Assembly (NCBI GenBank): GCA_009377755.1
Contig: WHTM01000038.1
Location: 1 to 47,864, forward strand
Reading direction: 5' to 3'
Length of the DNA stretch: 47,864 nt
Source: Hyphomicrobiales bacterium
Lineage (GTDB): Bacteria; Pseudomonadota; Alphaproteobacteria; Rhizobiales; Xanthobacteraceae
Shown: piece after piece, positions 26,721-36,666 of the stretch
Layout: each line of letters opens with the position of its first letter
Position numbering within the stretch: position 1 is the first letter of the stretch
Made by a program: the position numbers and the translations under genes
The notes under the pieces: generated by a model
Database searches by the model: none
The model's input: the letters and a program-made list of their open reading frames with translations, nothing else
What the model was told of the DNA's origin: nothing

Positions 26721-28913
26721 CTAGGCCCGATTGAGGCGCCGCATCAAGCGTGGCGAGGAGTCCTTGAGCGATTTTCCACGGCCGGAAAGGCTGGGATTGG
26801 TCATGAAGTACTTGTGGGCGTTGAAGGGGTCGTCGTCCGCAGCCCACTTGACTCGCGTCGCACTGCCGTCCGGCAGAAACATCCAGCTCTGCTCGTTGTC
26901 CTTCAGATTGGCGACCATGATCTGGTCGAGCACCTGCTCGTGGACCGTCGGATTGAGGATCGGGCATAGAGCCTCGACGCGGCGGTCGAGATTGCGCGGC
27001 ATCATGTCGGCGGACGAGATGTAGATCGCGGCCTTCGGATGCGGCAACCCGTGCCCGCCGCCGAAGCAGTAGATGCGCTCGTGTTCGAGGAAGCGGCCGA
27101 CAATCGACTTCGCCCGAATGTTGTCCGACAAGCCCGGGACGCCGGGACGCAGACAGCAGATGCCGCGAACGACGAGATCAATCTGCACGCCGGCGCGCGA
27201 AGCTTCATAAAGCCCGTCGATGATGCCCGGGTCAACCAGCGAGTTCATCTTCATCCAGATGGAGCCCGGCCGACCGGCTTTGACGTGCGCGATCTCCTGC
27301 GCGATGTGCTCCGTGATGCGCTCGCGCAGCGTCAGCGGCGACACCGCAAGCCGTTCGAGCTCCACCGGCTCCGCATAGCTGGTAACGTAGTTGAACACCT
27401 TTGCGACGTCGCGGGCGATTGCCGGATCGGCCGTGAAGAACGACAGATCGGTATAGATCCGGGCCGTGAAGGGGTGATAGTTGCCGGTCCCGACATGTAC
27501 ATAAGAGCTGAGCACTGCCCCTTCGCGGCGCATCACCAGCGACAGCTTTGCGTGCGTCTTGAGCTCGATGAATCCGAACACCACTTGGACGCCGGCGCGC
27601 TCAAGGTCGCGAGCCCAGCGGATGTTGGCTTCCTCGTCGAACCGGGCCTTCAACTCCACCAGGGCGGTGACCGACTTGCCGGCTTCGGCCGCCGCGGCCA
27701 GCGCCCGGATGATCGGCGACTCCGACGAGGTCCGGTAGAGCGTTTGCTTGATCGCCACGACGTCGGGATCACGCGCCGCCTGCTGCAGGAACTGCACCAC
27801 GACGTCGAATGACTCATACGGGTGGTGGACGACCAGGTCCTTCAGCCGAATGGCGGCGAAGCAGTCGCCGCCCTGTTCGCGAATGCGCTCGGGGTGGCGC
27901 GGATTGTACGGCACGAATTCAAGGTCCGGCCGATCGATGGCCAGGAGCTGCGACAATTCGTTGAGCGCGAGAACGCCGTCGACCAGAAAGACCTCGTCAT
28001 CGCCGCAACCGAGCGCGCGCTGCACGAAGCGGCGCAGTTCCGCCGGCATCGCGGCTTCGATGTCGAGCCGGATCACCGATCCGCGCCGGCGGCGCTTGAG
28101 CACCGTCTCGAACATTAGCACGAGATCTTCGGCCTCTTCCTCGATTTCCACCTCGGAGTCGCGAATGATGCGGAACGCGCCCTGCCCTTTTACCGTGTAA
28201 CCGGGGAACAGGCGGCCGATGAACAGATAGGTGGCCTGCTCCACCGTGATCAGCCGAGCCGTGCCGCCGTCGTTCGGCAGCAGAATGAACCGATCGATCC
28301 GGTTCGGCATGCGAATCAGCGCATTCATCGCCTTGCCGTCGCTGGTGCGCGACAATTGCAGCGCGATCGAGAAGCCGAGATTGGGAATAAAGGGAAACGG
28401 ATGCGCCGGGTCGATCGCGAGCGGCGTGAGCAGCGGAAAGACTTGTTGTAGGAAGTGGTCCTCGAGCCAAGCCCGCTCCGAGGCGCTGAGGTCGGGGCCA
28501 TCCGCCAGAACCACCCGCTGCTCTGCCAGTTCGGGGCGCAACTCGCGCCAGCGCGCCTGCTGGTCGCCGGCAAGCGCGGAGACAGCCTCGGCAATGCGTG
28601 CCACCTGTTCGCCGGGAGTCAATCCGTCGGGACTCCTGGTGGAGATGCCCGCGCGGACTTGCGCCCTCAGGCCGGCGACCCGCACCATGAAGAATTCGTC
28701 GAGATTGCTGGCCGAGATCGATAGAAAGCGCACCCGCTCCAGCAATGGGTGCCCGGCATTCTCGGACTCCTCGAGCACACGGCGGTTGAATTGCAGCCAG
28801 GACAGCTCGCGATTGATGAATCGCTCCGGTCCCGCCGCCGATCCGACCGCTTCCGCAGCCGGAACCGCCGTGGGTTCTTCAAGCAAGACAACAGCTTGAC
28901 CGCGGTCGGTCAT
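26721..28913 (-). CDS. ppk: Polyphosphate kinase
   Basis: PPK1 reversibly makes polyphosphate from ATP. The 730 residues show [72 protein letters not shown] and [19 protein letters not shown], a block that carries a conserved His next to the phospho-acceptor region, then [12 protein letters not shown]. The ATG at 28913 is preferred to the TTG at 28937. It is followed by ppx in the same unit and preceded, across 123 bases, by hdaA. Confidence 0.96.
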   Translation of the reverse strand: MTDRGQAVVLLEEPTAVPAAEAVGSAAGPERFINRELSWLQFNRRVLEESENAGHPLLERVRFLSISASNLDEFFMVRVAGLRAQVRAGISTRSPDGLTPGEQVARIAEAVSALAGDQQARWRELRPELAEQRVVLADGPDLSASERAWLEDHFLQQVFPLLTPLAIDPAHPFPFIPNLGFSIALQLSRTSDGKAMNALIRMPNRIDRFILLPNDGGTARLITVEQATYLFIGRLFPGYTVKGQGAFRIIRDSEVEIEEEAEDLVLMFETVLKRRRRGSVIRLDIEAAMPAELRRFVQRALGCGDDEVFLVDGVLALNELSQLLAIDRPDLEFVPYNPRHPERIREQGGDCFAAIRLKDLVVHHPYESFDVVVQFLQQAARDPDVVAIKQTLYRTSSESPIIRALAAAAEAGKSVTALVELKARFDEEANIRWARDLERAGVQVVFGFIELKTHAKLSLVMRREGAVLSSYVHVGTGNYHPFTARIYTDLSFFTADPAIARDVAKVFNYVTSYAEPVELERLAVSPLTLRERITEHIAQEIAHVKAGRPGSIWMKMNSLVDPGIIDGLYEASRAGVQIDLVVRGICCLRPGVPGLSDNIRAKSIVGRFLEHERIYCFGGGHGLPHPKAAIYISSADMMPRNLDRRVEALCPILNPTVHEQVLDQIMVANLKDNEQSWMFLPDGSATRVKWAADDDPFNAHKYFMTNPSLSGRGKSLKDSSPRLMRRLNRA

Positions 28914-29036
28914 GCGCTTCGCTTTCCCCTGCGACAACAGTGGGGACGGTTTACGACAACCTCATGACGGAATCGCGCCAGGCTCCCGCGGCAGCCGTCA
29001 CGCCCGCGCGTACGCCGCGGGACCGACGGCCTGAGA

Positions 29037-29756
29037 TCAAGGCCGATCGACGTCATTCGCCTCGCCAAACATTTCAAATTGGTCACGCCCACGCAACAGA
29101 TCGACCGCCAGCGCCCGCGTCACGGGCCGCTGCAGGCGCAGCGCCTCGCGGTCAAGCGCCACCACCGCCGCCCGCGCCGCCGCGAACGAGCGTTCGATCC
29201 GAGTCACAACATAGCTCACCAGGCTTTCATCGACGTTAAGCTGCCGATCCGCCCACAGCTTCACAACCACCGCCCGCAGCAAGGCATCGTCTGGCGCTGC
29301 CAACGAGACGACCGGCAGCGCCCGCAGGCGCGATGCCAGATCCTTGATGGTGATCGGCCAGCCAGCCGGCGGCGTCCGCGCGGTCAAAAGCAAGAACGCG
29401 CCGTTCTGGCGCGTGAGATTGAGCAGATGGAACATCACGCGCTCGTCGAATGTGCCGGCCGCCAGGTCTTCGAGAACCAGCGGCCGGGCCGCCAGGGCCG
29501 GCAACTCGGATTCGGCCAGCGCGCTTGCCGGAACGACCGTCGCGCCGGCGGCAGCTGCCCAGATCGCCGCGAGATGGGTCTTGCCCGACCCCTCGGGGCC
29601 GATGAGCGCGACAATGCGGTCGGGCCAGTCCGGCCAGCCCTCGACCAGCGCCAGTGCCGCGGCATTGGACGGACCTTCCACGAAATCCTCGCGGCCGAAC
29701 CGCACGGCGTGCTCGAGCGTCAGAGCCAGTTGATCGGGACTGCGCACGCTCGCCAT
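29037..29756 (-). CDS. hdaA: DnaA regulatory inactivator HdaA
   Basis: A 239-residue DnaA-like AAA+ protein that promotes ATP hydrolysis by DnaA at the sliding clamp after initiation (RIDA), preventing re-initiation. It opens with MASVRSPDQLALTLEHAV, in which the N-terminal QLALTL matches the clamp-binding motif of Hda proteins. Walker A is GPEGSGKTHLAAIW and Walker B is LVLEDLAAG; arginine-rich sensor parts (SRLRALPVVSL) follow. It starts four bases from the end of the perM-like gene, so the two are co-transcribed, an arrangement known in alphaproteobacteria. Confidence 0.94.
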   Translation of the reverse strand: MASVRSPDQLALTLEHAVRFGREDFVEGPSNAAALALVEGWPDWPDRIVALIGPEGSGKTHLAAIWAAAAGATVVPASALAESELPALAARPLVLEDLAAGTFDERVMFHLLNLTRQNGAFLLLTARTPPAGWPITIKDLASRLRALPVVSLAAPDDALLRAVVVKLWADRQLNVDESLVSYVVTRIERSFAAARAAVVALDREALRLQRPVTRALAVDLLRGRDQFEMFGEANDVDRP

Positions 29757-29760
29757 GGCA

Positions 29761-30822
29761 TCAAGACCGGTCGCCGGTATAGAGCGGGCTCTGCTGGTAG
29801 CGACGCAACGAGAAGCTCGCGATCACCCGGATTGCCGCCGCGAGAGGAACCGCCAGGAGCAGCCCGACGAATCCGAACAGATATCCGAAGGCAAACATCG
29901 CGAAGATGACCCAGACCGGGTGCAGGCCGACACTCTCGCCGACGAGCTTCGGTGCCAGCACATTGCCCTCGATGAACTGCCCGACCATGAAAATGCCGAA
30001 CACGAGCAGGATGGCGCTCCAGTCGGGCCAGAATTGGGCGACTGCAACGCCCAGCGACAGCACCAGCCCGGTCATCGAGCCGACGTAAGGAATGAAGCTG
30101 ATGATCCCGGACACGAGGCCGATCAGCAGTCCGAAATTAAGCCCCGCGAACGACAGCGATACCGCATAGAACGAGCCGAGCAGCAGGCACACGGCGGTTT
30201 GGCCGCGGACAAAGCCGGCAATCGCGGCATCGATTTCGCGACCAAGCTGCCGCACCGTGCCGCGATGCGGCAGCGGCACCCAGCCGTCGATTGCCTTCAG
30301 CATGCGGGCCCAGTCGCAGATCAGGTAGAACGCGACCACCGGCGTGACCACCGCCAGCGAGAAGATCGAGATCAGTGTACGCCCGCCGGACCACAGCGAG
30401 CGGATGAAGGTCGTCAGCCATCCCATGCCCTGCGAGACGAGATCGCCGATCGCCTTGTCATCCATCAGGCCTTCGGCCCCGATCCGCCGCAGCCAGGGCG
30501 AATTGGAGTCCGCCAGCAGCGTCTGCAAACGCTGTACATAGCCGGGAACGTTCTGGATAAAGGACGCAAGCTGGCCGCCGATGATTGGGGCGAAGACCAG
30601 CGCGAGCACCACGAAGGCGAGCACGAACACGCCGATGATCAGGCATGCCGCCACCATCCGCGGCATGCCATATCGCTCCAGCCGATTGGCGACCGGAGCG
30701 AACAGATAGGCGAGCGCCATGCCCACAACGAACGGCAGCAGGATGTCGCCGAGAGTCCACAGGCAGAACACCAAGGCGGCAAGAGCCGCGAACCAGAAGA
30801 CGACCTGCCGCTCGAAGCTCAT
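29761..30822 (-). CDS. AI-2E/PerM family transporter
   Basis: A 353-residue membrane protein with about eight predicted spans: VVFWFAALAALVFCLWTLGD, ILLPFVVGMALAYLFAPVAN, AACLIIGVFVLAFVVLALVF and more toward the C-terminus. The family motifs GLVSGIISFIPYVGSMTG and FMVGQFIEGNVLAPKLVGE are present. PerM/YdiK relatives export small signals or function as Na/H antiporters in different species; no substrate is implied here. The ATG at 30822 (MSFERQVVFW) is preferred to the GTG at 30837. It directly precedes hdaA. Confidence 0.93.
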   Translation of the reverse strand: MSFERQVVFWFAALAALVFCLWTLGDILLPFVVGMALAYLFAPVANRLERYGMPRMVAACLIIGVFVLAFVVLALVFAPIIGGQLASFIQNVPGYVQRLQTLLADSNSPWLRRIGAEGLMDDKAIGDLVSQGMGWLTTFIRSLWSGGRTLISIFSLAVVTPVVAFYLICDWARMLKAIDGWVPLPHRGTVRQLGREIDAAIAGFVRGQTAVCLLLGSFYAVSLSFAGLNFGLLIGLVSGIISFIPYVGSMTGLVLSLGVAVAQFWPDWSAILLVFGIFMVGQFIEGNVLAPKLVGESVGLHPVWVIFAMFAFGYLFGFVGLLLAVPLAAAIRVIASFSLRRYQQSPLYTGDRS

Positions 30823-30918
30823 CGGTCTACTCGCCACTGCTCCGATCCAGGCCGATGCTATCGCATCCGGTTAGAATCTTTCGCGCTGATTTTCACGGGT
30901 CGACAGACCAGACCGGCG

Positions 30919-31464
30919 TCAGTGGCCGCTGGCGGACCCGTTCATATGGCGCACCCATTCGGCGAGATAGAAGCCGACCGAGAGCAAGGTCAAGATCGCG
31001 ACCATCGCCATGGTCAGCATCAGGATCGTGTCCACGTTCCAGCGGAAGGCCAGCGCCGCCAAGACCAGGCAGGCGAGCACGATTTGCGCCAGCGTGTTGA
31101 GCTTGGAGACCAGTAGCGGCTTGACCTTGACCGGGTTGCCCATCAGCCAAGACAGCATCACGGCCCCGACGATCATAATGTCGCGCGACACGACCAGGAT
31201 GACCAGCCAACGCGGCAGTGCGCCGGCAATGCCGAGCGCCACATAAATGGAGACGATCAGGGCCTTGTCGGCGAGCGGGTCGAGATAGGCGCCGAGCTCG
31301 CTGGTCATGTTGAACCGCTTGGCGAGGAATCCGTCGACCGCATCGCTGATCCCGGCGACAAGGAAAACGCTGAAGGCGAGCAGCATTTCGCCGGCCGTGA
31401 TGGCCCAGACGATGACCGGCACCAGTAGGATGCGGGCCAGGGTGATGAGATTCGGAATGCTCAA
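30919..31464 (-). CDS. CDP-alcohol phosphatidyltransferase family protein (PgsA-like)
   Basis: It transfers phosphatidyl from CDP-diacylglycerol to an alcohol, most likely glycerol-3-phosphate, in phospholipid synthesis. The motif D-G-x2-A-R-x8-G-x3-D-x3-D is present as [20 protein letters not shown] followed by LDPLADK. Several spans follow ([20 protein letters not shown]). I chose the TTG at 31464 because the protein then starts [18 protein letters not shown] like its relatives; a GTG at 31530 gives 22 extra residues. It is divergent from purM-purN and upstream of perM-hdaA. Confidence 0.88.
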   Translation of the reverse strand: MSIPNLITLARILLVPVIVWAITAGEMLLAFSVFLVAGISDAVDGFLAKRFNMTSELGAYLDPLADKALIVSIYVALGIAGALPRWLVILVVSRDIMIVGAVMLSWLMGNPVKVKPLLVSKLNTLAQIVLACLVLAALAFRWNVDTILMLTMAMVAILTLLSVGFYLAEWVRHMNGSASGH

Positions 31465-31610
31465 CGGTGCAACCGGCAGGGCGGGGTTATTCGGCGGATG
31501 AATACGACGGGCCCGTCCGCCCGGCGTCACGAGCCACTATAGCGCCGGACGCAAGCCGTTGCACGGATTGCGATTCCAACGTACGACCAGCGGGAGCAAA
31601 GGTCAGCCAG

Positions 31611-31922
31611 ATGGCAATGAAAGGTCGCGGCCTCAGCTATGCCGAGGCTGGTGTCGATTTCGATGCCGGAGACCGGCTGGTGGAGATGATCAAACCGCTG
31701 GTCCGCTCCACGGCCCAGACCGGCACGAACCCGGAAATCGGCGGTTTCGGCGGGTTGTTCGGCAAGCTCGATCCGGACGCCGGCGCCTCGGTCGTCGCCT
31801 GGGTCGCAGAAGGATGCAGGCAGGCCGGATACGCTGGAGAGACGGTCATGCGGCTGGGGAATGTCGTACCGTTGGCGACAGAACCGGTCGGCTATGATGG
31901 CCGGCTCGATCTCGTCTGGTGA
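31611..31922 (+). pseudogene. purM: purM remnant: AIR synthetase with two internal deletions, in frame
   Basis: A 103-residue frame that starts like PurM ([36 protein letters not shown]), jumps to the middle of PurM ([24 protein letters not shown]), and then to the C-terminus ([24 protein letters not shown]). Full PurM has about 350 residues. The missing parts include the DGVGTKL and NDLxVQGAEPL blocks and most of the C-terminal domain, so activity is not expected. Junctions are near 31760 and 31835; both keep the frame. The stop overlaps the purN GTG by four bases, exactly as in intact purM-purN pairs. Confidence 0.85.
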
Positions 31923-32602
31923 CCGAGATGCCTCGCAAGCGGGTCGCCGTCCTCATCTCCGGCCGCGGCTCGAACATGACCGCGCTGATCGAGGCGGCGA
32001 AAGCCGAGGATTATCCGGCCGACATTTGCGTCGTGATGTCCAACCGGCCGGACGCCGCAGGACTCGCTCATGCCACCGCAGCCGGAATCGCGACGGTCAC
32101 CATCGACCACGCCGTGTTCGGCAAGAACCGCGAAGCGTTCGAGCGGGCAATGCAACGGGACCTGCAATCGCGCAGTATCGATCTCGTCTGCCTCGCCGGC
32201 TTCATGCGCCTCCTGACGCCATGGCTAGTCCGGCAGTGGCTCGGCCGCATGCTCAACATCCATCCGGCCCTGCTGCCCGCCTTCAAGGGACTGCACACAC
32301 ATGAGGCAGCCTTGCAGACCGGGGTGAAGATTCACGGCGCCACCGTGCATTTCGTGGTTCCGGAAATGGATTCCGGGCCGATCATCTGTCAGGGCGCGGT
32401 GCCCGTGCACGATGCCGATACGCCGCGGACCCTTGCCGCGCGGGTGCTCGCCGTGGAGCACCGGCTCTATCCGCTGGCGCTGCGGCTGGTGGCGGAAGGC
32501 CGCGTGCGGATCGAGAGTGGACGTTGCTTCGTTGCCGGCATGGCAGGCGGCGACGGCACGATGATCGTGCCGTCTGCGGAAGGCTGTGAACCGTCGAGAT
32601 AG
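31919..32602 (+). CDS. purN: Phosphoribosylglycinamide formyltransferase
   Basis: PurN formylates GAR using 10-formyl-THF, the third step of purine synthesis. The GTG at 31919 overlaps the purM remnant stop; the ATG at 31928 is the alternative. Matches: [47 protein letters not shown], the catalytic Asn/His in [20 protein letters not shown] and Asp in [14 protein letters not shown]. Length about 224 residues is normal with a short extension. Nothing in the protein looks decayed despite the broken neighbour. Confidence 0.96.
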   Translation: MTEMPRKRVAVLISGRGSNMTALIEAAKAEDYPADICVVMSNRPDAAGLAHATAAGIATVTIDHAVFGKNREAFERAMQRDLQSRSIDLVCLAGFMRLLTPWLVRQWLGRMLNIHPALLPAFKGLHTHEAALQTGVKIHGATVHFVVPEMDSGPIICQGAVPVHDADTPRTLAARVLAVEHRLYPLALRLVAEGRVRIESGRCFVAGMAGGDGTMIVPSAEGCEPSR

Positions 32603-32614
32603 GTCGATCCCGGT

Positions 32615-34726
32615 TCACCGGAACGCAATCCGTCTGATCCAAACACGATTGTCGTGAAATGCTGCTCCGCCATAGGGGGCAACCGCATCCGCCCCGGTCA
32701 GTGTATTGATCCCGCGGCCGTCCGGGAACGCCTCGTTCGGCCAGATTGATTCGGCGATCAGGACTCCGTGGCGAACGCCGTCGAAGAGTCTGACATGCAA
32801 CCGAACTTCACCGCGGTCGTTGCCGAGCACCACCTCGTCGCCATCAGCAATGTCGTGCCGCACGGCATCGTCGGGATGCATCATCACTTCGGGACGCCCT
32901 TCCTTAGCGCGCGAGGTGGGCGTTTCGTTGAAGGTCGAGTTGAGGAAATTGCGCGACGGCGACGTAGCCAGCCGGAACGGATGCCGCTCGTCCGCGTCCT
33001 CGATCACCTCCCAATGCCCTGGCAACGCCGGCATCGCGTCTACCGGCCCGGCGCGGCAGGGGCTGCGGAACGGGACGTTCGGCCAGTCCGGCTTGAAGCG
33101 AAATTTGCCGTCCGGATAGTTGAAGCCGCGAACGTAGTGCGCGGTGTCGAAGTCCGGCTGACAATCGATCCAGCGGTTGCGCTCGATCTCGGCGAGCGTC
33201 CCCCAGCCGGATTTTTGCAGCGTCCAGTCGATCAGCTCACGCGCGCTCATGGCGAAGCCGGGATGCACGGCACCGAGATGTTCGGCGAGCGCGCAGATCA
33301 CTTCATGGTTGGAACGGCATCCCTGCGGCGGATCGACCACCTTCGGGCCCAGGATGATGTATTGGTGGCCGCCGCCCTGGTAGATATCGTCGTGCTCCAG
33401 GAACGTGGTCGCCGGAAGCACCACATCGGCCATCTTCGCGGTCTCGGTCAGGAACTGCTCGTGCACGCAGACAAACAGGTCGTCGCGCGCGAAGCCCTGC
33501 TTTACGCGCTCCTGCTCGGGCGCAACCGACACCGGATTGGTGTTCTGGATCAGCATCGCGGTCACCGGCGGACCGCCCGCGAGCGCATCCCGATCGCCGC
33601 AGAGAACGGGACCGACGCGCGATTGATCAAGCATGCGGACCGTCGGGTCGCGCACGTCCGACCCTTCGATCATCGTCTTGTTCCAGTGATAGATGTCGGC
33701 GTTGTTGTGGAACGCCCCTCCTCCTTCATGCAGCCACGCACCCGTCACCGCGGGAATGCAGCTCGCCGCGTGCATGTTGACGGCGCCGTTGCGTGAGCGC
33801 GCGAAGCCGTAGCCGAGGCGGAAATAGGCGCGCTTGCGCGCGCCGACCAGACGGGCGAACTCTTCGATGGTCGCGACGTCGCAGCCGGTGATGCGGGAGG
33901 CCCATTCCGGCGTCTTGTCGCGCACATGCCCGGCGAGTTCACCGGGCGCATCGGTGTAGCGCGCGAGGTAGTCGTGGTCCGCCTTGCCGTCGCGAAAAAG
34001 GCAATGCATCACGGCGCAGGCCAGCGCCCCGTCCGTGCCAGGACGCACCAGAACCGGCAGATCGGCCTGTTCCATGGTGCCGTTCATGTAGATGTCGACG
34101 GCGACGATCTTGGCGCCGCGCTCGCGCCGCGCCCGCACCGCGTGGGTCATCACGTTGACCTGGGTATTGACCGGGTTCGTTCCCCAGATGACGACCAGAT
34201 CCGACTTCGCCATTTCCCGTGGATCCGGCCCAGCGATCCGGCCGGTACCGGCAGCGAATCCCGAATAGGCGATGTTCACACAGATCGTCGAATGGAAGCC
34301 GGAATACTTCTTGGCGTGGCGCAGACGGTGGATGCCGTCACGCATGACCAAGCCCATGGTGCCCGCGTAGTAATACGGCCAGACCGTCTGTGCGCCGCAG
34401 CGCTGTTCCGCCTTGAGGAACTGTTCCGCGACGAGATCGAGCGCCGCCTTCCAGGTCGCCGGAACGAAATCCCCCGCCCCCTTTGCGCCGCGGCGAATTA
34501 GCGGTTGCGTCAGACGATCGGGATGATGCTCGCGCTCGGCATAGCGCGCGACCTTGGCGCAGATCACGCCCGCCGTGTAGCTGTGATCGTGGGCGCCGCG
34601 CACGCGGCCGATGGTCCGCTCGTCGAGAATCTCGACCTCGAGCGCACAGGTCGACGGGCAATCGTGCGGACAGGCGGAGGCGGCGATCCGCTTCACCGGT
34701 GCCACCAGGCGAACCGTTTCGTTCAT
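32615..34726 (-). CDS. Molybdopterin-dependent oxidoreductase with N-terminal [4Fe-4S] site
   Basis: A 703-residue member of the DMSO reductase/formate dehydrogenase family. The N-terminal cluster motif is SACPHDCPSTCALEVEI...GVICAKVARYAER. Bis-MGD binding blocks include VVIWGTNPVNTQVNVMTHA, LIQNTNPVSVAPEQE, VCVHEQFLTETAKMADVVLP and TTFLEHDDIYQGGGHQYIIL. The C-terminal domain ends SRNFLNSTFNETPTSRAKEG to NDRGEVRLHV. No Tat signal is visible, so it is probably cytoplasmic. The ATG at 34726 is chosen with a GAGG site before it. There are no partner subunits next to it; the substrate is unknown. Confidence 0.92.
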   Translation of the reverse strand: MNETVRLVAPVKRIAASACPHDCPSTCALEVEILDERTIGRVRGAHDHSYTAGVICAKVARYAEREHHPDRLTQPLIRRGAKGAGDFVPATWKAALDLVAEQFLKAEQRCGAQTVWPYYYAGTMGLVMRDGIHRLRHAKKYSGFHSTICVNIAYSGFAAGTGRIAGPDPREMAKSDLVVIWGTNPVNTQVNVMTHAVRARRERGAKIVAVDIYMNGTMEQADLPVLVRPGTDGALACAVMHCLFRDGKADHDYLARYTDAPGELAGHVRDKTPEWASRITGCDVATIEEFARLVGARKRAYFRLGYGFARSRNGAVNMHAASCIPAVTGAWLHEGGGAFHNNADIYHWNKTMIEGSDVRDPTVRMLDQSRVGPVLCGDRDALAGGPPVTAMLIQNTNPVSVAPEQERVKQGFARDDLFVCVHEQFLTETAKMADVVLPATTFLEHDDIYQGGGHQYIILGPKVVDPPQGCRSNHEVICALAEHLGAVHPGFAMSARELIDWTLQKSGWGTLAEIERNRWIDCQPDFDTAHYVRGFNYPDGKFRFKPDWPNVPFRSPCRAGPVDAMPALPGHWEVIEDADERHPFRLATSPSRNFLNSTFNETPTSRAKEGRPEVMMHPDDAVRHDIADGDEVVLGNDRGEVRLHVRLFDGVRHGVLIAESIWPNEAFPDGRGINTLTGADAVAPYGGAAFHDNRVWIRRIAFR

Positions 34727-34771
34727 TGTGCCTCGGCTAACGGCCACGACGGCGCGGCGCCCCGACCGTTG

Positions 34772-35545
34772 CTAAACCTCGCTCTGAGCCATCCGCCGCC
34801 GCCGCGCCAGCAGCCAGCCTATCCCAATCACGAACACCACCCCGGCGGAAGCGGACCAGAATTCGTATCGATGCACGAACTCGCTCCCAAGCCAGCCGGC
34901 CACTGCCGCGTCCTTGATGATGATCTCGCCGGCAACCCAACCGAGCAGACCGGCGCCGGCCCAGACCAGGATCGGAAACCGGTCGATCATCGCCATCAAT
35001 ATCGCGCTGCCGGCGATGATCAGCGGGATGCTGGTCGCGAGCCCGAAGGTGATCAGCGTGATCTTCACGACGGAAGCCACGTGTGCCGCATCGGCCGCCA
35101 TGGTCATCGCGGCTATTCTGATGCCGGCAGTCTCCGCCGCTCCGGCGATTGCGATCACGTTGTCGAGGCTCATGACAATGTCGGCGATGGCAACGATACG
35201 CACCGCGCGCCAGAGGTTGTCGGCTGCCTCGACTTTCCCTTCGCCGTGCGATTCATCCGGAACCACCAGTTTGATGGCGATCCACAGCAGCAGCAGGCCG
35301 CCGACCAGCTTCAGGAACGGGAATGCCATCAGTTGCGCGACAATGCCGGTGAAGATGATGCGCAGCACCACGGCAACGCCGGCGCCGAGAATCATACCCC
35401 ACAGACGCTGCTTCGCCGGCAGCATGCGGCAGGCGAGCGCGATCACGACAGCATTGTCGCCGGACAACAGGACGTTGATCCAGATGATCTGCAGGGCGGC
35501 AAGCCAGAACGCCGGCTGCCCGAGCTCGGCCAAGAATGTCTCCAA
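34772..35545 (-). CDS. TerC family integral membrane protein
   Basis: A 257-residue TerC homologue with about seven spans. The two conserved Asp-containing motifs are INVLLSGDNAVVIALACRML and ADIVMSLDNVIAIAGAAETA. TerC proteins were named for tellurite resistance, but recent work ties many members to metal (manganese) loading of exported proteins. The TTG at 35545 (METFLAEL) is used because AGGGAG lies about eight bases before it; a TTG at 35533 is a second choice. It sits 46 bases from ndk and upstream of the Mo oxidoreductase on the same strand. Confidence 0.93.
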   Translation of the reverse strand: METFLAELGQPAFWLAALQIIWINVLLSGDNAVVIALACRMLPAKQRLWGMILGAGVAVVLRIIFTGIVAQLMAFPFLKLVGGLLLLWIAIKLVVPDESHGEGKVEAADNLWRAVRIVAIADIVMSLDNVIAIAGAAETAGIRIAAMTMAADAAHVASVVKITLITFGLATSIPLIIAGSAILMAMIDRFPILVWAGAGLLGWVAGEIIIKDAAVAGWLGSEFVHRYEFWSASAGVVFVIGIGWLLARRRRMAQSEV

Positions 35546-35591
35546 CTGTCACGTCTCCCTGAACACGGTCGGCTGCGGCCACGCCACCAGT

Positions 35592-36014
35592 CTAACCAAC
35601 GATCTCGTTGCCGGAGAAGAACTGCGCAATTTCCTTGGCGGCCGTGTCGGCTGCGTCGGACCCGTGCACAGAGTTCTCGCCGACCGATTGGGCGTGCAGC
35701 TTGCGGATGGTCCCCTCTGCCGCCTTCGCCGGATCGGTCGCGCCCATGATCTCGCGGTACTTGGCAATGGCGTGGTCGCCTTCCAACACCTGAACGACCA
35801 CCGGGCCGGACGTCATGAACTCGACCAATTCGCCGAAGAACGGCCGTTCGCGGTGAACGGCATAGAAGGCCTCGGCCTCCGGCCGGCTCATGCGGATGCG
35901 TTTTTGCGCGATAATGCGCAGGCCAGCCTGTTCGATCATCGCATTGATGGCGCCGGTCACATTGCGGGCGGTTGCGTCTGGTTTGAGGATTGAAAACGTC
36001 CGCTCGACCGCCAT
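35592..36014 (-). CDS. ndk: Nucleoside diphosphate kinase
   Basis: It transfers the gamma phosphate between nucleoside di- and triphosphates by a phospho-histidine. The 140 residues start [20 protein letters not shown] (ATG at 36014, preferred to the GTG at 36020). [19 protein letters not shown] and [20 protein letters not shown] are typical, and the active His lies in [20 protein letters not shown]. Length is normal. It is monocistronic or the first gene of the ndk-terC unit. Confidence 0.98.
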   Translation of the reverse strand: MAVERTFSILKPDATARNVTGAINAMIEQAGLRIIAQKRIRMSRPEAEAFYAVHRERPFFGELVEFMTSGPVVVQVLEGDHAIAKYREIMGATDPAKAAEGTIRKLHAQSVGENSVHGSDAADTAAKEIAQFFSGNEIVG

Positions 36015-36240
36015 CGTCACCGTCCCTCAACCACGCTGCAACGCCAAAATCTGGGCCAGCGGCGGCTTATAACGGCCGCTCCCTATAGCGGCAAGGCAAA
36101 TACACCGGCAAGAGTCGCAACCTGAACAAAAATTCATGAGCAATTTCAAGACTAACGCGATGAACCTTACTGGAGCACGGCGCGACTGATTGGCATCGGA
36201 TGTGACAGGCACGTCCCGCAACAACCCCAGGAAGACCACC

Positions 36241-36504
36241 ATGTTCCGCAAGACCATCATCGCCCTGACAGCCATCGCAGCGCTCAGCGCCACTGCAGTT
36301 GCCCCCACGACCGCTTCGGCCGGCTGGAAGAAGCATCACCACCACGGCTATCACTTCCGCGGGCATCGCGGCTGGCGCTACGTCGGTCCGGCCCTGGTTG
36401 CCGGCGCCCTTCTCGGCGGCGCCGTCTATGCCGGCAGCTGCTATCAGCGCCGGTGGGTCCAGACCCCGTATGGGCTGCGTAAGGTCCGCATGTACGTCTG
36501 CTGA
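36241..36504 (+). CDS. Small exported His/Gly-rich protein (87 residues)
   Basis: It has a clean signal peptide (MFRKTIIALTAIAALSATAV, cleavage near TTASA), then WKKHHHHGYHFRGHRGWRYV and a hydrophobic segment GPALVAGALLGGAVYAGSC. The end RRWVQTPYGLRKVRMYVC has a second cysteine. A His-rich linker suggests metal binding, but no family is recognised. Such small proteins are common in Rhizobiales envelopes. A strong hairpin follows at 36539-36569. The divergent neighbour is ndk. Confidence 0.85.
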   Translation: MFRKTIIALTAIAALSATAVAPTTASAGWKKHHHHGYHFRGHRGWRYVGPALVAGALLGGAVYAGSCYQRRWVQTPYGLRKVRMYVC

Positions 36505-36538
36505 TCCCCGCCCAGGTGGACATGTGTAGCGGAGACCC

Positions 36539-36569
36539 AGTCCCGGCCTCGCGATGCGAAGCCGGGACT
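36539..36569 (+). terminator. Hairpin after the His-rich exported protein gene
   Basis: AGTCCCGGC (36539-36547) pairs perfectly with GCCGGGACT (36561-36569), with partly paired CTCGCGATGCGAA between. It lies 35 bases after the stop. The following CCTCGTCTT is only weakly T-rich, so termination is likely but not typical. Confidence 0.65.
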
Positions 36570-36666
36570 CCTCGTCTTGGCGACCGGTTACGTCGGACGT
36601 CGACCGCCGGACCGAGGCTTGTGCGCCGGATTGATCGACCGGCCCCTGACCAGCGGCTCCTCTCGC

